In this document: piece after piece, positions 34,225 through 45,532 of the stretch | Layout: each line of letters begins with the position of its first letter | How positions within the stretch are numbered: the stretch's first letter is position 1 | From: Metellina segmentata | Lineage: Eukaryota > Arthropoda > Arachnida > Araneae > Tetragnathidae | Length of the DNA: 64,000 bases | Reading direction: 5' to 3' | Assembly: GCA_947359465.1 (NCBI GenBank) | Contig: OX375877.1 | Location: 54,328,944 to 54,392,943, forward strand | Position numbers and translations under genes: made by a program | The notes under the pieces: generated by a model | The model's database searches: none | Seen by the model: only the letters and a program-made list of their open reading frames with translations | What the model was told of the DNA's origin: nothing

Positions 34225-34640
34225 AAGATATTTTTGAAAATGAAAAAGTGTTGGTAGATCAAGGCGTCAATGAACAGCCTGACCCAGACAGCACAAATTG
34301 TTGTTTCCTGCGTGTGGGTAGCACTAAGAAAAAAATAGCCCCCCCCCCAAAAAAAAAAAAAAAAAAAACATAAAGAACAAAATAGAAAGATTAGATAGGC
34401 AAAAGATCATAGGATATGAGCCAAAAAGGCGAAAACAAAATAATAATAACAGTAACAATACTAACATACTGGCAAAGGAGTGCTCTAAAGATACAACTCA
34501 CGCAAACCATCCAAAAAGCAAAGAGCAAAAAAAAAGTACAGAACTAAATAACCAGTATGTATGCAGTCAGAAAACGAAAGTCAAAACTAACCATGTAAGC
34601 ACGCTGAAGCAGCAGACAGCATGGTGAACAATATAATTTC
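34225..34640 (+). repeat. Dispersed repeat family E, copy 2 (uninterrupted)
   Basis: Collinear with 11100-11530 plus 11861-11930, and retains the empty site at GCAGACAGCATGGT where the other copy carries a SINE. It contains a C-run/A-run at 34340-34370. Confidence 0.78.
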
Positions 34641-35053
34641 AAGAACAAATGGAAACTTATCCTACTGATGACATAGGCGTAGGAACAAAATCGAACATTT
34701 TTACTATTTCAGTACGAAACTCAGATATATTTACCAGTGTTGCTGGAAAAATATTATTATTATTTTTTTCAAAACTAATTTACCAGAGCTGCTAGAAGAA
34801 CAATTTATTTTATAGAAACGTACATTTAAAGAATTTAAATTTAATTAAATTTAAGTTACAAAAACATCGTATCAATGTGATTTGTCAGCCTTTCATAATG
34901 AAAGGGAAATTCAGTATTATCGTATCCATGGTACAAGAGTGGCTACAGGTTGAAAAATATTGTGATGGAAAACTGTTTGCAATACTACGCTTCTATAATT
35001 TCGCAAGTTTATTACAATTAACATAAGGCAGCACTAAGTTGAAATAATTGAAA

Positions 35054-35470
35054 TTACATCTCAGTTCGACTTGCTGAGTGCGAAGGAATCAGTATGTTAT
35101 CTAGTCGCCATGGGCAGAAATAACTGCTGCTACACTTCTTGCCACTGATAGATACTTTGGATGTGTGTTTGGGATATGTCAATCCATGCTGCCTCCACAC
35201 ATTTCCAAAGTTCATCTGGCGTATCGCGTGTAGTCTGAGGTTGGCAATTCGATTAGACCTGGCTGGGGCCATGGAAGAAGTGAATCCTGATGGACATTGA
35301 GGAATTGTTGTGCGTTACATGCACTCATATTGGTGTGGTTGGATGAAGAACTTCCGAATAGGTAGCTCGGACGGAAGGGTGCAACTGAGTAACTCCAGTG
35401 AGTCACCCGATCTCACTCCTTTGGACATTTTCATGAGGTTATATGAAATCATCTGTCTACCAGAATAATC
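35054..35470. pseudogene. Two abutting transposase fragments in opposite orientation
   Basis: The - strand of about 35060-35235 encodes RDTPDELWKCVEAAWIDISQ followed by THIQSIYQWQ, the C-terminal tail of a Tc1-type transposase. The + strand of about 35355-35465 encodes a degenerate block ending SPDLTPLDIFMRLYE, the third catalytic-motif region of a mariner/IS630-type enzyme (family: SPDLTPLDFFLWG). They come from different elements that have been joined by insertion or rearrangement. No termini were seen. Confidence 0.65.
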
Positions 35471-35669
35471 CATTTTGCATTCAATTTGTGGCTCGATTTA
35501 CAGTTTTTTTTTTGTTCCTTGTATCATTACGGACAAATATACCTATTTCACATTCCACAGATGGGATTTTTCACTTATCCTGATTTTCGGATCTTATTTT
35601 AGTTAACCCGCTATGCATATTTCTTTCGTGATTTACATTTTTTTACACTTTACATTATTACTACACTAG

Positions 35670-36078
35670 CTGAATAAACCGGCGTTGCTCGGGTTTCAAA
35701 TATGACCGCGACATTTCCCCTGTATTAATTCAAATAGACAAACCCTGCAGAACGTGTTTCCTACCACGACAGCTAAAATATGACCGCGATATTTCCCTGT
35801 GTTAACTCATACACAAACCCTGTAGAACGTGTTTCCTTATCCATGTTCAATTATTGCAGGAAAACAAGCTTTAGATTTTAAAATTGGGGCTTCGAGAGAC
35901 ACTTTTATGACTACCTGTGTGCCAATTTTCAAGGCTACAGATTGGTCTGAAGACATGGAAGAAATATACTACGTTTCCCGCAGTGCTCTGAAGTATAAGT
36001 GTACCAAATTTGGGATGGATTGGTCAAACAGTGTAGATTTGTATAGAGAATACACACACATCCTTTTTATATATAGAT
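35670..36078 (+). repeat. Dispersed repeat with CGGCGTTGCTCGGG start
   Basis: Begins near CTAGCTGAATAAACCGGCGT and ends in a CACATCCTTTTTATATATAG terminus. An internal 70-bp direct repeat ATATGACCGCGAYATTTCCC occurs at 35700 and 35776. Related to the 20.5-kb fragment (ACCAAATTTGG). The class is unresolved. Confidence 0.6.
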
Positions 36079-36084
36079 AAACAT

Positions 36085-36865
36085 AGGTTCTGCCACAGCA
36101 TACTCCGGTAGTGCTGGAGTTGGTGCTTACTCCAAGTTTTTCAAACTTAGAGAACCTCTCAATACCTGGTCGGATAATTTGGACTGCGAAAATTTTGCAA
36201 TCTATATGGCCCTTAGAGCTATTGGTGAAATCCCTCACCAAAACATTGTCCTCCTCGTTGACTCTCACACTGTAATACAGGCCATTACTAATTATAGTCT
36301 AGAAATCGAGTTTGAATGTAAACTGCGTATAGACTCGTTTCTTGGTGCTGGAAGAGAGGTCGTCAATGGATTTCTAGCCATTTTGACATTTATGGAAATA
36401 AGCAAGCCGACTTGTTGGCTAAGGAGGTTTCGACACTATTACATCCACCTTGTCTTCCGACTCCTCTTCGAAATGTCAAGCTACTTCTCAGAAGCAATAT
36501 CCGACACAAAAGAATTTCTACTCTTAGAGAGTTGGCGGATGGAAGGTCTTGGACTTATCTATTTGATAACCAGAAGCGCGCACAGCTCTAACTCCTCCCT
36601 AGAATCGAGGGGGTAGCGTGTTTAAGAGTCATCACCGGACATGATTACTTGTAAGTCCATCTATTTAGGATTGGACTTTCCGATTATTCACTCTGCAATA
36701 CTATGCACATGACTGGGGAGCGCCTTTTCAGCTGCCCCTCCCTGCTTGACGTATGCTCTTGTGATGACTTTGGAGTGCTTGACCTTCCTGGAGCCACCTC
36801 TCTGCTATATTGGACAGAAAGACCCCTCATGTCTGAGAAGACGATGGCGGGCGTAATTTAAAAAA
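36085..36865 (+). pseudogene. Non-LTR retrotransposon 3' end with RNase H domain
   Basis: The + strand encodes, across frameshifts, an RNase H domain: NLDCENFAIYMALRAIGEI, then NIVLLVDSHTVIQAI (with the Asp-Ser catalytic pair) and, after a frame change near 36350, SHFDIYGNKQADLLAKEVS (family consensus SHxGIxGNExADxLAK). A terminal region with HMTGERLFSCPSLLDVCSC and a tail LLYWTERPLMSEKTMAG ends near 36860, as in the zinc-binding C-terminus of jockey-type LINEs. No intact frame remains. Confidence 0.75.
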
Positions 36866-36869
36866 ATAT

Positions 36870-37545
36870 ATTTCCAAGCGCATTTTTACCAGAGGAATAA
36901 TTTGTCCTTCAACACATAATTAAATAAATATACGAAGATTATCGATCAATTGATGCCATGAAAAAACAAAGATCCAATGAATAAACTAAATACCATATAC
37001 TTTCCAATGAAAAGGTACTTATGAAAACAAACGCTTTTTATACATAAAGATTGATATATTTGACATTTTTATTAATTTACTCTACAGGAGCGTGTGAATT
37101 TACGACATTTAAACCAATTTCGATATTGGTGTTGACAATGTTACCATAGCAACAATGGTTAATCTGTTTTATCTAATTTTCATGCTAGTGAAGCTTGAAG
37201 GAAATTGATTCCTGATAGCAACTAAAGTGCTTGCTTGGTGCACTGTCCTCCTATCTTCGTTGAAAGAGTTTTTTGAATTATGTTTCGAAAATTGAAGGGT
37301 TTTCTTCAAAAAGGAGGTAGTTCCATCCTGGGTTAGTTCAAAGCCTCCTATAAGGAGTATATCTTCTATAGGAGGTGTTGGTAAGTTTGGAGTTGCATGT
37401 TAGTAATGCAACTCCACAAGATGGTTCTTGTAAAAAAAATCTTTCGCTTGGTGCAAGAAAGATGTAGCTCCAATCGTTAGTTAAGAACAATAAAGGAAAT
37501 TTATCAAAAAGAATATTTTCACACATTAGAAATGTGAATTTTTAA
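36870..37545. other. No recognised feature
   Basis: AT-rich sequence. A hairpin-like TCCTATAAGGAG...CTTCTATAGGAGG lies near 37346-37376. No gene was recognised. Confidence 0.4.
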
Positions 37546-37549
37546 ACGT

Positions 37550-37966
37550 ATTTTACGTTTTCCAAAAACTTGAAAAATTGAAGCTACCTTCGTCTTTAAC
37601 GGTCTAGGAGAAAGAAAAAACTAAATAGCTTCAGTTAAAAGTTTATTTGTTTTTTTATCGTCTACTGGGAAATCACAACTCCGCGCAAAATGAGAACGGA
37701 AACGAAAGTAATAAATTTAGAATATGTGATCGTCTATGCTGTTGCATTCAATAATAATTAAATTAAATTAAATTCATTTAAAAATATTCTAGATTGAATT
37801 TTAAAATTCGCCGTGACCCAAAAATAGCAAAAATTCAGACTACGTGTTTGCTAAATCCTATTACTGTAAGTACCATAGATTCGTCAGGACCTTGCGTGTA
37901 GGAAACAAACAAAAAACAAACAGACAGACAGAGATACAAACACTTCCTTTTATAATATTAGAGATG
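37550..37966 (+). repeat. Dispersed repeat family C, copy 2
   Basis: Matches 24835-25132 and 38705-39356, including CTCCGCGCAAAATGAGAACG, TTGAATTTTAAAATTCGCCG and the end ACACTTCCTTTTATAATATT. Confidence 0.8.
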
Positions 37967-38215
37967 ACAATTTATCCGGGAATTTGTTTTTTTATTTCAT
38001 TTTCAGTTTAGTATATTGTTTTAACGTTATTAATAAAGAAAAGGCCAATTTTTGTTGTAAATACATTTGGAGGTCTTCCTTCATTCTCATATAGAAACGA
38101 CATCTGCTATTATACTTGAAATAAACTGACATTCATAGAGAAAATCGCAAATTTTTGTATAGCGTAGTTGGTTTGAGTGGGTCTGCTAGTATCACTGGTA
38201 AAACAAAATCGAAAC

Positions 38216-38221
38216 TTTATT
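38216..38221 (-). promoter_or_regulatory. Polyadenylation signal AATAAA of eclosion hormone paralogue 2
   Basis: The complement of TTTATT gives AATAAA 61 bases past the stop on the - strand. Confidence 0.75.
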
Positions 38222-38282
38222 CACCTCATATATTAACTTTAAGTACGAATACCATTAAATACAGAACTGGCGTGAACCTCTT

Positions 38283-38525
38283 TCATTCCAGCTTGTTCAA
38301 GAAGCTGGAAATGGTACTGATATCATTGCAGTCTGGCATCAGGAGGCCCCTGTACTTGATACAGGACTCAGCACATCGCTGTCCTTCGAAAAACGCTCCG
38401 TAGGTTCTTTTGCACTGTGCGCAGTTGTTGATGCACATCCAAGTGGCACTGCGACCCGAGCAGTCGTGGACGGTCTTCAGGATGAGAATCGTCAGCAAAA
38501 GAAACATTTTCCTGTGGCGATCCAT
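38283..38525 (-). CDS. Eclosion hormone-like neuropeptide precursor (paralogue 2), complete
   Basis: This 80-residue precursor is read from ATG 38525-38523 to TGA 38285-38283. I chose this start because a splice acceptor (TATTATTCTCCATAG) ends two bases upstream, so the longer open frame runs into an intron. The N-terminus MDRHRKMFLLLTILILKTV is a signal peptide, with likely cleavage around residues 22-25. The mature part has the six-cysteine pattern of eclosion hormones (Cys 31, 35, 38, 51, 55 and 66): WMCINNCAQCKR, then GQRCAESCIKYRG, then LMPDCND, ending SFLNKLE. These match the insect consensus closely, including the CAESCIK and FLNKL blocks. The role in ecdysis signalling is inferred from the family. 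Unlike the 15-kb exon, no intron interrupts the codon before NC. A 5'-untranslated exon must exist upstream. The gene is intact and probably functional. Confidence 0.95.
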   Translation of the reverse strand: MDRHRKMFLLLTILILKTVHDCSGRSATWMCINNCAQCKRTYGAFFEGQRCAESCIKYRGLLMPDCNDISTISSFLNKLE

Positions 38526-38704
38526 GCTATGGAGAATAATAAAGTGTGTTAGAAGTGGGGAATCGAAGGAACAAAACGAATTCAATTACAAATCACACAG
38601 GGCAGGGAAGGCGAACACGGCACGTATGTAAGGATTATCGATTAATTTAAATGGCGAAACTTTTGCAAACATGTCAACGATTTAAAGGTAATATCATTTT
38701 ATGA

Positions 38705-39356
38705 GCTTACTAGCCACTGCGTGTCTAGCCCGGCGTTGCCGTGTTGTAAGGTATTATATAATCTGCTGTAAAATTTTCCGCAGATTTCAAATCCGCTGAA
38801 GATATATTCAATTTAAAAATTATTTATTTAAAGAAAATCATATTTGTAGGTATCAATCTAAACTGAAATTTTCCGCAGATTTCAAAACCGTTGAAAGTTT
38901 TACTCTATCTTTCATGGTCTAGGAGATAGAAAAACGAACTGCGACTCCAGTTAAAAGATTTATCGTCAGACTGTAAAAACATTCCTCCGCGCAAAATCAA
39001 AGCGGTAACGAAAAAATAATAATTTTCTCCGCGTGCAAAATGAAAACGGAAACGTAAAAAATAAATTTAGAATCTTGTCCGCGTTCAGGACTCGTAGGTA
39101 GAAAAGTCGAGATTTTGGTGTTTCTTCCTTTCGCAGAAGAAATCCGTTGAAGAACCCGATGCAGAATAAAACTATTAAATTCATTTAAAAATCTTCTAGA
39201 TTAAATTTTAAAATTTCGCCGCAACCCAAAAATTGCTGAAAATTTGGACTACCTGTGTGCCAAATCTCATTGCTGTAAGTGCCATAGATCGTCAGAATTT
39301 TGCGGTCGCGAAACAAACAGACAAACAAACACTTTCTTTTATAATATTAGAGACTA
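38705..39356 (+). repeat. Dispersed repeat family C, copy 3 (longest)
   Basis: Starts at ACTAGCCACTGCGTGTCTAG with CCCGGCGTTGCCG and ends at ACACTTTCTTTTATAATATT. It contains two TTTCCGCAGATTTCAAA blocks and CTCCGCGCAAAATNAAA twice, showing an internal duplication. It lies about 180 bp upstream of paralogue 2 in gene orientation. Confidence 0.8.
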
Positions 39357-39413
39357 GGATAAATGGCCCGTCATATGACGGATGCATAACAAAACTTATT
39401 TATTTTAGTCAAG

Positions 39414-39543
39414 CTTCATTTATATATTTTTTATATTCTTCCTTTATATATTTTTTATATTCTTCCTATATATATTTTTATATTCTTCCTTTATATATTT
39501 TTATATTCTTCCTTTATATATTTTTTATATTCTTCCTTTATGT
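39414..39543. repeat. Minisatellite, about five 22-24-bp units
   Basis: The unit TTTATATATTTTTATATTCTTCC is repeated with length variation in the T-run. A 116-codon frame across it (39233-39583) encodes only the aromatic repeat and is not a gene. Confidence 0.92.
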
Positions 39544-39947
39544 CATTTATATTTTTTTTAACCTGACGGTACGTGATCACTAACCGTGTATAAACCTTTT
39601 TTCACCACTATCTATCAACTTTTGTTGATCAGTAACTATGTGCTCGTACAAACCTTTCCCACCATTATCTGTCAACTGTCATTGCTTTCGCATGTTGTTG
39701 TTTTTATAATACAACAATATATACTAGTAAAACAATATCATTGAAAAACTTAATTTTTGATTAACATTGATAAAACAATGAGTTGCGTATTTCAATCGTT
39801 TTATACTTAATGTAATTTAGAAGGCGATTTTAAATGTAAGGATTTTTGATGTTTCGTATTTCGTTTCACTCGTAACATCATACAACCAATCGAAACAATC
39901 AGAAACTCCGTCTCCACGTGACGTAACAAAACCATTCAAAACTTTAA

Positions 39948-40381
39948 GGCCAGGTGCACACATCCGGTTTTTCAACGTGCGGCGCCGCTGCGGCACCGAA
40001 GCCCAATTATGTACACATAACCGTGAAATGACGCACGAACTCATTTGCGATAAATATTCTTCGGAGAACACGTGTTTATTTCGCTTACTTGGAGTATAAA
40101 AAGTATATTTTGAAACAAAAATATACCTTACTGGATACAACCATTTATTAATTATTATTTATATTCGATTTATTTATGAAATCAAGGTATTTCAAACGTG
40201 TACGGCGGACTGCGACGCCGTGGGGAACTGCGGCACAAATTGCACGCAAGTTAGACGTGCGTCACCGCACCGTCGCCGGACGCATGTGTGCACTGCTCCA
40301 TTGGATCTAATGTATCTCAGACCGCACTTGCGTTGCCGCAGCGGCACCGCACGTTGAAAAAACGGATCTATGCACCGGGCC
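39948..40381. mobile_element. 434-bp PIF/Harbinger-type MITE with TAA duplication
   Basis: The left end GGCCAGGTGCACACATCCGG and the reverse-complemented right end GGCCCGGTGCATAGATCCG continue in parallel through TTTTTCAACGTGCGG and GCCGCTGCGGC, for nearly 50 bp. TAA flanks both sides (39945-39947 and 40382-40384), as for Harbinger-type insertions. The interior is a GC-rich, CpG-rich arm pair around an AT-rich middle. There is no transposase. Confidence 0.9.
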
Positions 40382-40811
40382 TAATAGCAACGGAAACACC
40401 AAAGAAACTAGCATTTTATGTAAATCATTCAAAATTTTAGATGAGTTGTTTCGTACGAAAGAAACTAAGCAACCAATGCATAGCCCACTCTGGTGACTAG
40501 TATCGGCAGTTGAAAACTACAACTGGTGTTAAGAACATCCAACCATTAACTGAGGGGCATAATGTCATGATCAGCACCCCTTGCTAGGCAGCGTCCGTCT
40601 GGGCGGCACGAAATCGCCCAAACTCTGTTTAAGAAGGAGAATGACTGATAAATGTAGTTCCGTCTGTGTAATACTAAAATTAAAACGAATTATGAACAAG
40701 ATTTAAGACATTCGATAAACAATATATAACAGAAAAAATTTCATTAATTTACACGACTGTGTATGTCATGTTATGAGTTTATCTTTATGAAATTAATGTT
40801 ACTTTCGACTT

Positions 40812-40960
40812 AGAAAACGTCTTACCTATCGGAACCGGGGTAACACGTTTAATTTTTGAGAGTCGCAAAAATGAGCATAATCACGGAAAATTTAATAACT
40901 TGAACAGTATAAATGAAACATAAATGAACGATACAGCGTTTAAAAGAGCATAAACAAAGA
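40812..40960 (+). repeat. Dispersed repeat family D, copy 2
   Basis: Same ordered blocks as 5400-5565: AACGTCTTACC, CGGGGTAACACG, TTTAATTTTT, ATCACGGAAAATTTAATAAC. Confidence 0.65.
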
Positions 40961-41045
40961 ATGTTATAAATGCTCATTGATTTTGCGTTGGTTTCATCGG
41001 CTGATGCAATCGCAACGCACATTTGAGTCAGGAAAATGCGCAATG

Positions 41046-42012
41046 CCGCTCACATTAATTTAGTTTTGCTCCGGCCGTGTGAGCACGACGTTTAAGGTGT
41101 CATTTGTTTCATCTCTTTGAGCTTTATAAAAAAATAAGGGAAATAAACTAAAATATGTAATACTTGCTTAGATTTCAGATTTCAAAATGTGGAAATTTCA
41201 TAAAATTTTCAAAATGTCCAAATATATGCATAATAAATACAATAAAAATTATAGAAACGTCAACAGGAAGAAAGATCAAGAAATGGGGAATTGAAGTAGA
41301 TCCGGACATCCGATGCTGAGGATCAACGGGCTCGGCGGGGATGCCTCAAAGTCGAAGCGTCGCACAACGCCTCTCACGTAATTTAGCCTAATCATGGCCT
41401 CCTTTGTGCGAGCATGACGTTTGAGGTGTCATTTTGTTTCGTCTCTCTTTTCGATTTAAAAATAATAATAGAAATACAGCCTGAATATTTAATACTTGTA
41501 ACATATTGGACTTCTAAACGTGAACATTTTGAAAATATTTTAAAATGTCCAAATATATGCGTAATAAACACCACAAAAATTATACAAACGTCAACAGGAA
41601 GAACTATCGAGATATGTGGAATCCAAGTAGATACGTACATACGATGCTGAGCGTCAACGGGCTCGGCGGGAGCGCCACAAAATTAAGGCGTCGCGCCCCT
41701 CGCATAATTTAGTCTAGTTCCGGCTTCTTTTGGTGTGAGCACGACGCTTGTGATCTCATTCTCTCGTCTCTTTTGCGCTTTATAAATAATTATAGAAATT
41801 AAACCTAAATATTCAATACTTGTTTAGATATCGGACTTCGAAGTGAGGAAAATCACAAAAGTTTCAAAAGGTTCAAATATATACATAATAAACACCAAAA
41901 TAATTATAGAAAGGTCAACAGGAAGAAACACTGTGAGATGAGGAATCTAAGAAGATCCAAACATCCGGTGCCGAGTGTCAATGGGCTCGAAAGGGGTTCT
42001 TGTAAGTATGGG
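41046..42012 (+). repeat. Three-copy tandem repeat, ~328-bp unit
   Basis: Units are anchored at GAGCACGACG (41081), GAGCATGACG (41410) and GAGCACGACG (41737). Each contains GTCAACAGGAAGAAA, ATCAACGGGCTCGGCGG-type segments and AAATATATGCATAATAAA. Copies are roughly 75-85% identical by eye. Open frames that run over one unit in both strands are not conserved across the other units, so they are not called as genes. Confidence 0.88.
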
Positions 42013-42359
42013 CGTTGCAACTTCAAGGTGAACAAATGTCTGATACGAGTGCGCCAAGTACCCCCAATGCTCAGTTAGACATAAATAGCATAACTGATGA
42101 CATAAACGTTTTATAATCGAATGACGTAGTTCAACCCATAAAGGTCCGTAATGTGCCACACCCTTCCACATCAACAGTGAGTGCACCAATTATGATATAT
42201 GTGCGGAATGATGAACGTTTGATGCGTGAAATTAAAAGTCTAGTACTATTTTTTTCACTCTCATTCACCATATGGCCTCACTGACGTATTCTATGCCTTA
42301 AACCTATAGGCCGTATTCCGACACAGCCCCGTCCGTTTTTTAAAAAAAATTTCTCATTA

Positions 42360-42655
42360 ATAGCTGCGTTCGTAAACAATTCTTTGAAAAAAGTGTAAAC
42401 CAGAATATAATCCGTGATGTGACCTTCGTTTAACCAGTTCTGAAGTTGCATTTGCGAACGCTTGCATACATTACAACGTGAACTGATGAGACACAGAGCA
42501 ATCTCGGTTCATTTCCATCGATTTTTTTCTCGTTTCCAGTGGCTCATGAAACAGCTAGTATTCCCACCAGAAAATAACTGAGAGACTTTCCGAACGATCC
42601 GGTCGAATAACTCGTACAATCACTGCGATTTATTCGCGTTTACGAACGCGACCAT
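42360..42655. mobile_element. Candidate small MITE
   Basis: Inverted blocks GCTGCGTTCGTAAAC (42363-42377) and GTTTACGAACGCGAC (42638-42652) bound a ~295-bp segment. No unambiguous target duplication was seen. Confidence 0.5.
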
Positions 42656-42822
42656 TGTTATACCTCATTACAAACTGCGTGGCACATGAGCAAAACCATG
42701 AAAAATATTTGTACATTTTTGGCACATGCACAGGATGACAAATCATTAGGTTTTATCAAGCGAATTCATTTGTCTTGTAAATTCTATTTTGTGGCACTTG
42801 CTTTAAAATTGAATGTCTAAAG

Positions 42823-45532
42823 CAATGTTTCCCAACGTGGGGCCCACGCCCCACAGGGGGGCAATTCGAAACGAGTTTAACCCTTTTGCTCCGGGCCATT
42901 TAAATGCAATGCTAGATTTCGGTGCCAAAATTGAAAGAAAAAAGCAAATTCTTAAATAATTGCGGCCAATAAATATTATAAATCTGTTTGACGAGACAAA
43001 AATATCAACTGGGTTTTTGGCGTCGTCAAGTTAACCTCCTTGCGGCAGACGGCAGGCTCCGCGTAGACCCCCGGACGCTTTAAAATCTCGCTAAAAAACG
43101 CAGTTGTTCGCATCTGAATGGCCCGTCGCAATTTCTGTAGTGTTTCTCAGCATTCAGTTGGTGTTCATTTGAAATAGGCGTCCGTAAAAACTGCTGTAAA
43201 AGTCTCGTTGATTTAAAAAATATATACATTGTATAGATATAATTGATAAGTATTTGATTTAATTTTTATTTATTTTAATTTTAGAATCATAATTTTCCTG
43301 AAAAATTTGTCAAATGGAAAAAATATGTTATTTTGCGGTGGGCGGTGTGGTAAATGTGTTACATACATTTAAATAAATGTGCATTTTTTAGTATACGTTT
43401 ACTTTATGTCACATTAAATAAATTTTAACACATACTTTAGTTTTAGTTTTTAATTGGTCTTATATATATATATTTCTTTCAGACCATAGTAAAATGAGTG
43501 GTGTAAGCAAGAAAAAAGTTCGTCAATATTCGGAGGAATATTTAAAATCTGGGTTCATACCTGCTGTCCACGATGAGCAGTTTCCTTTTTGTCTTTTATG
43601 CCAGCAATGCTTGACCAACGAATCAATGAAACGAGGTCGTCTTGAGGCGCATTTGAAGGCGAAACATAATGCTCATATTAGTTCAGATTTGAATTACTTT
43701 CAAACTTTAAAGAAAAATTTTGAAAAGAGGATAACAGTAAAGTCGCTATTTACTGCTCACACTTCAACTCATAATCGTATTCTTGAGGCTAGTTATCAAA
43801 TTTCTTTATTCATCGCTAAATCTGGAAAAAATCATACTATAGGAGAGAATTTAATAAAACCGTCAATATCAGCATTTCTTAAAACGGTTCTTGAAAAAGA
43901 TGACAAAGATGTAAAAGCTATTCCACTCAGTAACAATACTGTTAGCAGAAGAATAGACGAAATGAGTGAAGATATTGAAAAACAACTTGTTGAAAAGCTG
44001 GAAACAAAAAAATTCTCAGTGCAAATGGATGAATCAACTTTGAGAGACAGTGATGCAGTATTGATAACTTACGTAAGATATATTGATAAAGGGCATTTTG
44101 CTTAAGAAATGTTGTTCTGTAAAAGATTAGAAGGCACCACTACCTCCAAAGATATACTATATAATAAGCTAAAAAACTACTTAGATGTCAATAATGTACC
44201 AATAAAAAATAACATCTTGTGCTGCAGATGGTGCTCCTAATATGATGGGCAAGAAAAATGGCTGCTTAAAATTGATGAAAGATGAGAATCCAGAAATGAT
44301 TCTTGTGCATTGTGTTATTCGTAGGGAAAACTTGGTAGCTAAAAACATCTCGCCTGTTCTAAATGAAGTACTACATTCAGTAATAAAGTATATCAATGCA
44401 ATTAAAGCTAATGCCAAATATGAGCGTCTCTTCAAGCTATTTTGTGAAGAACAAAATGCAGACCATGTGAGACTTTTACTTCACACTGAAGTAAGATGGC
44501 TCTCTAAAGGGAACTGCTTGAAAAGATTTATGGAACTATTTGATACTCTTAGTGATTTTTTAAGCGACAAACCTGAAATGAAGTATCTGTTAACAGTCGA
44601 TGGTAAAGCATTTGTGAGTTATTTAGCCGAGATCTTTGAAAAACTAAATATATTATATAAGCAACTTCAAGGAACAAATAAAACTCTTGTAGATGCAAAA
44701 GCGAAGATATTTGGTTTCATTACCCTTATTGAGTTATGTCAGAAATATATTAACAACAAAAACTTTGAACAGTTTCATTGGCTCCAAAAATGTGAAGTAA
44801 ATGATACCGCTTTACTTGTTATTGTCGATCATCTGAAAATTCTATCGGCTGATTTAAAAGAAAGATTTTCTGATTTAAAACAAATTGATTTTCCAACATG
44901 GATGATGCAGCCAATGTTAGTAGATTTGTCTGATATATAAAATATGCAGTATCAAGAAGAACTCGCAGAAATACAAAATGATGAGTCAGTTAAAACTTTA
45001 TTTAATATAAAAGGAGCGATGGCATGGCTTTGTGAGGAAACAAATCAAATACCCAAATTCAACCAAATGTGCAAGAAAACTATTGTTACCGTTTCCATCT
45101 TCATATTTAGCCGAATGTGGATTTAGTGCTGTAAATGATCTACTGGTAAAAAAATAAATCGTCTGGATATAACACAACGGGCAGCCTTGAGACTGAAGCT
45201 AACCAAATTGGAACCTAACATAAAATCTCTGTGCAGCAAGCAGCAAGCGCAAGGATCTCACTAAATTAAAACATTAAATTATTATAGAAAAATCTTTATT
45301 AAAATTATTTCGAATTTGAATTTCAGTTTTTCATTATATGTTTTGAAAATTTATTTACTGTGTTTCGTTAACAATTTCCTAGTGATTTCTTCCTAAAACT
45401 TATCATTTCAGTTTCTTAAGTGAACAATTCAATTGTTTAATATTAAAAATTATGTATACGTTACATGGGGGGGCATAAGAATTTTAGAACGGCTTAGGTG
45501 GGGCATGGCACAAAAAAGGTTGGGAAACACTG
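42823..45532 (+). mobile_element. Full-length hAT transposon (2710 bp) with perfect 8-bp TSD
   Basis: The left end CAATGTTTCCCAACGTGGGG and the reverse-complemented right end CAGTGTTTCCCAACC share a 14-bp inverted repeat with one mismatch, of the type seen in many hAT elements. Perfect 8-bp direct repeats GTCTAAAG flank it at 42815-42822 and 45533-45540. Subterminal GGGGC-rich tracts lie at both ends. A broken BED-finger transposase gene lies inside. The exact TSD suggests a fairly recent insertion, or at least an undisturbed one. Confidence 0.97.
43494..45261 (+). pseudogene. hAT transposase with BED zinc finger, disrupted
   Basis: The first frame (43494-44105) starts MSGVSKKKVRQYSEEYL. It holds a BED-type finger at residues ~32-61 (FCLLCQQCL, then LEAHLKAKHN), then the start of the RNase-H-like catalytic fold with QMDEST. 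A TAA after GHFA at 44103 is a premature stop; translation past it continues as EMLFCKRLEGTTTSKDI before a frameshift near 44220. The second frame carries the next catalytic Asp in ADGAPNMMGKK and runs through the HCVIRRENL and TEVRWLSKGNCLKR blocks to a TAA at 44938. Homology continues to the C-terminal dimerisation block, SSYLAECGFSAVNDLL then LDITQRAALRLKLTKLEPNI, across another frameshift and stop near 45155. It resembles ZBED5/SCAND3-like hAT transposases. It is dead but close to full length. Confidence 0.93.

Noticed and set aside
39233..39583. 116-codon frame rich in Tyr, Phe and Ile
   Set aside because: It is translation of an AT minisatellite plus repeat C sequence.
41392..41650. Overlapping 78-82-codon frames on both strands in the 328-bp repeat
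   Set aside because: Neither frame is maintained in the other two repeat units.
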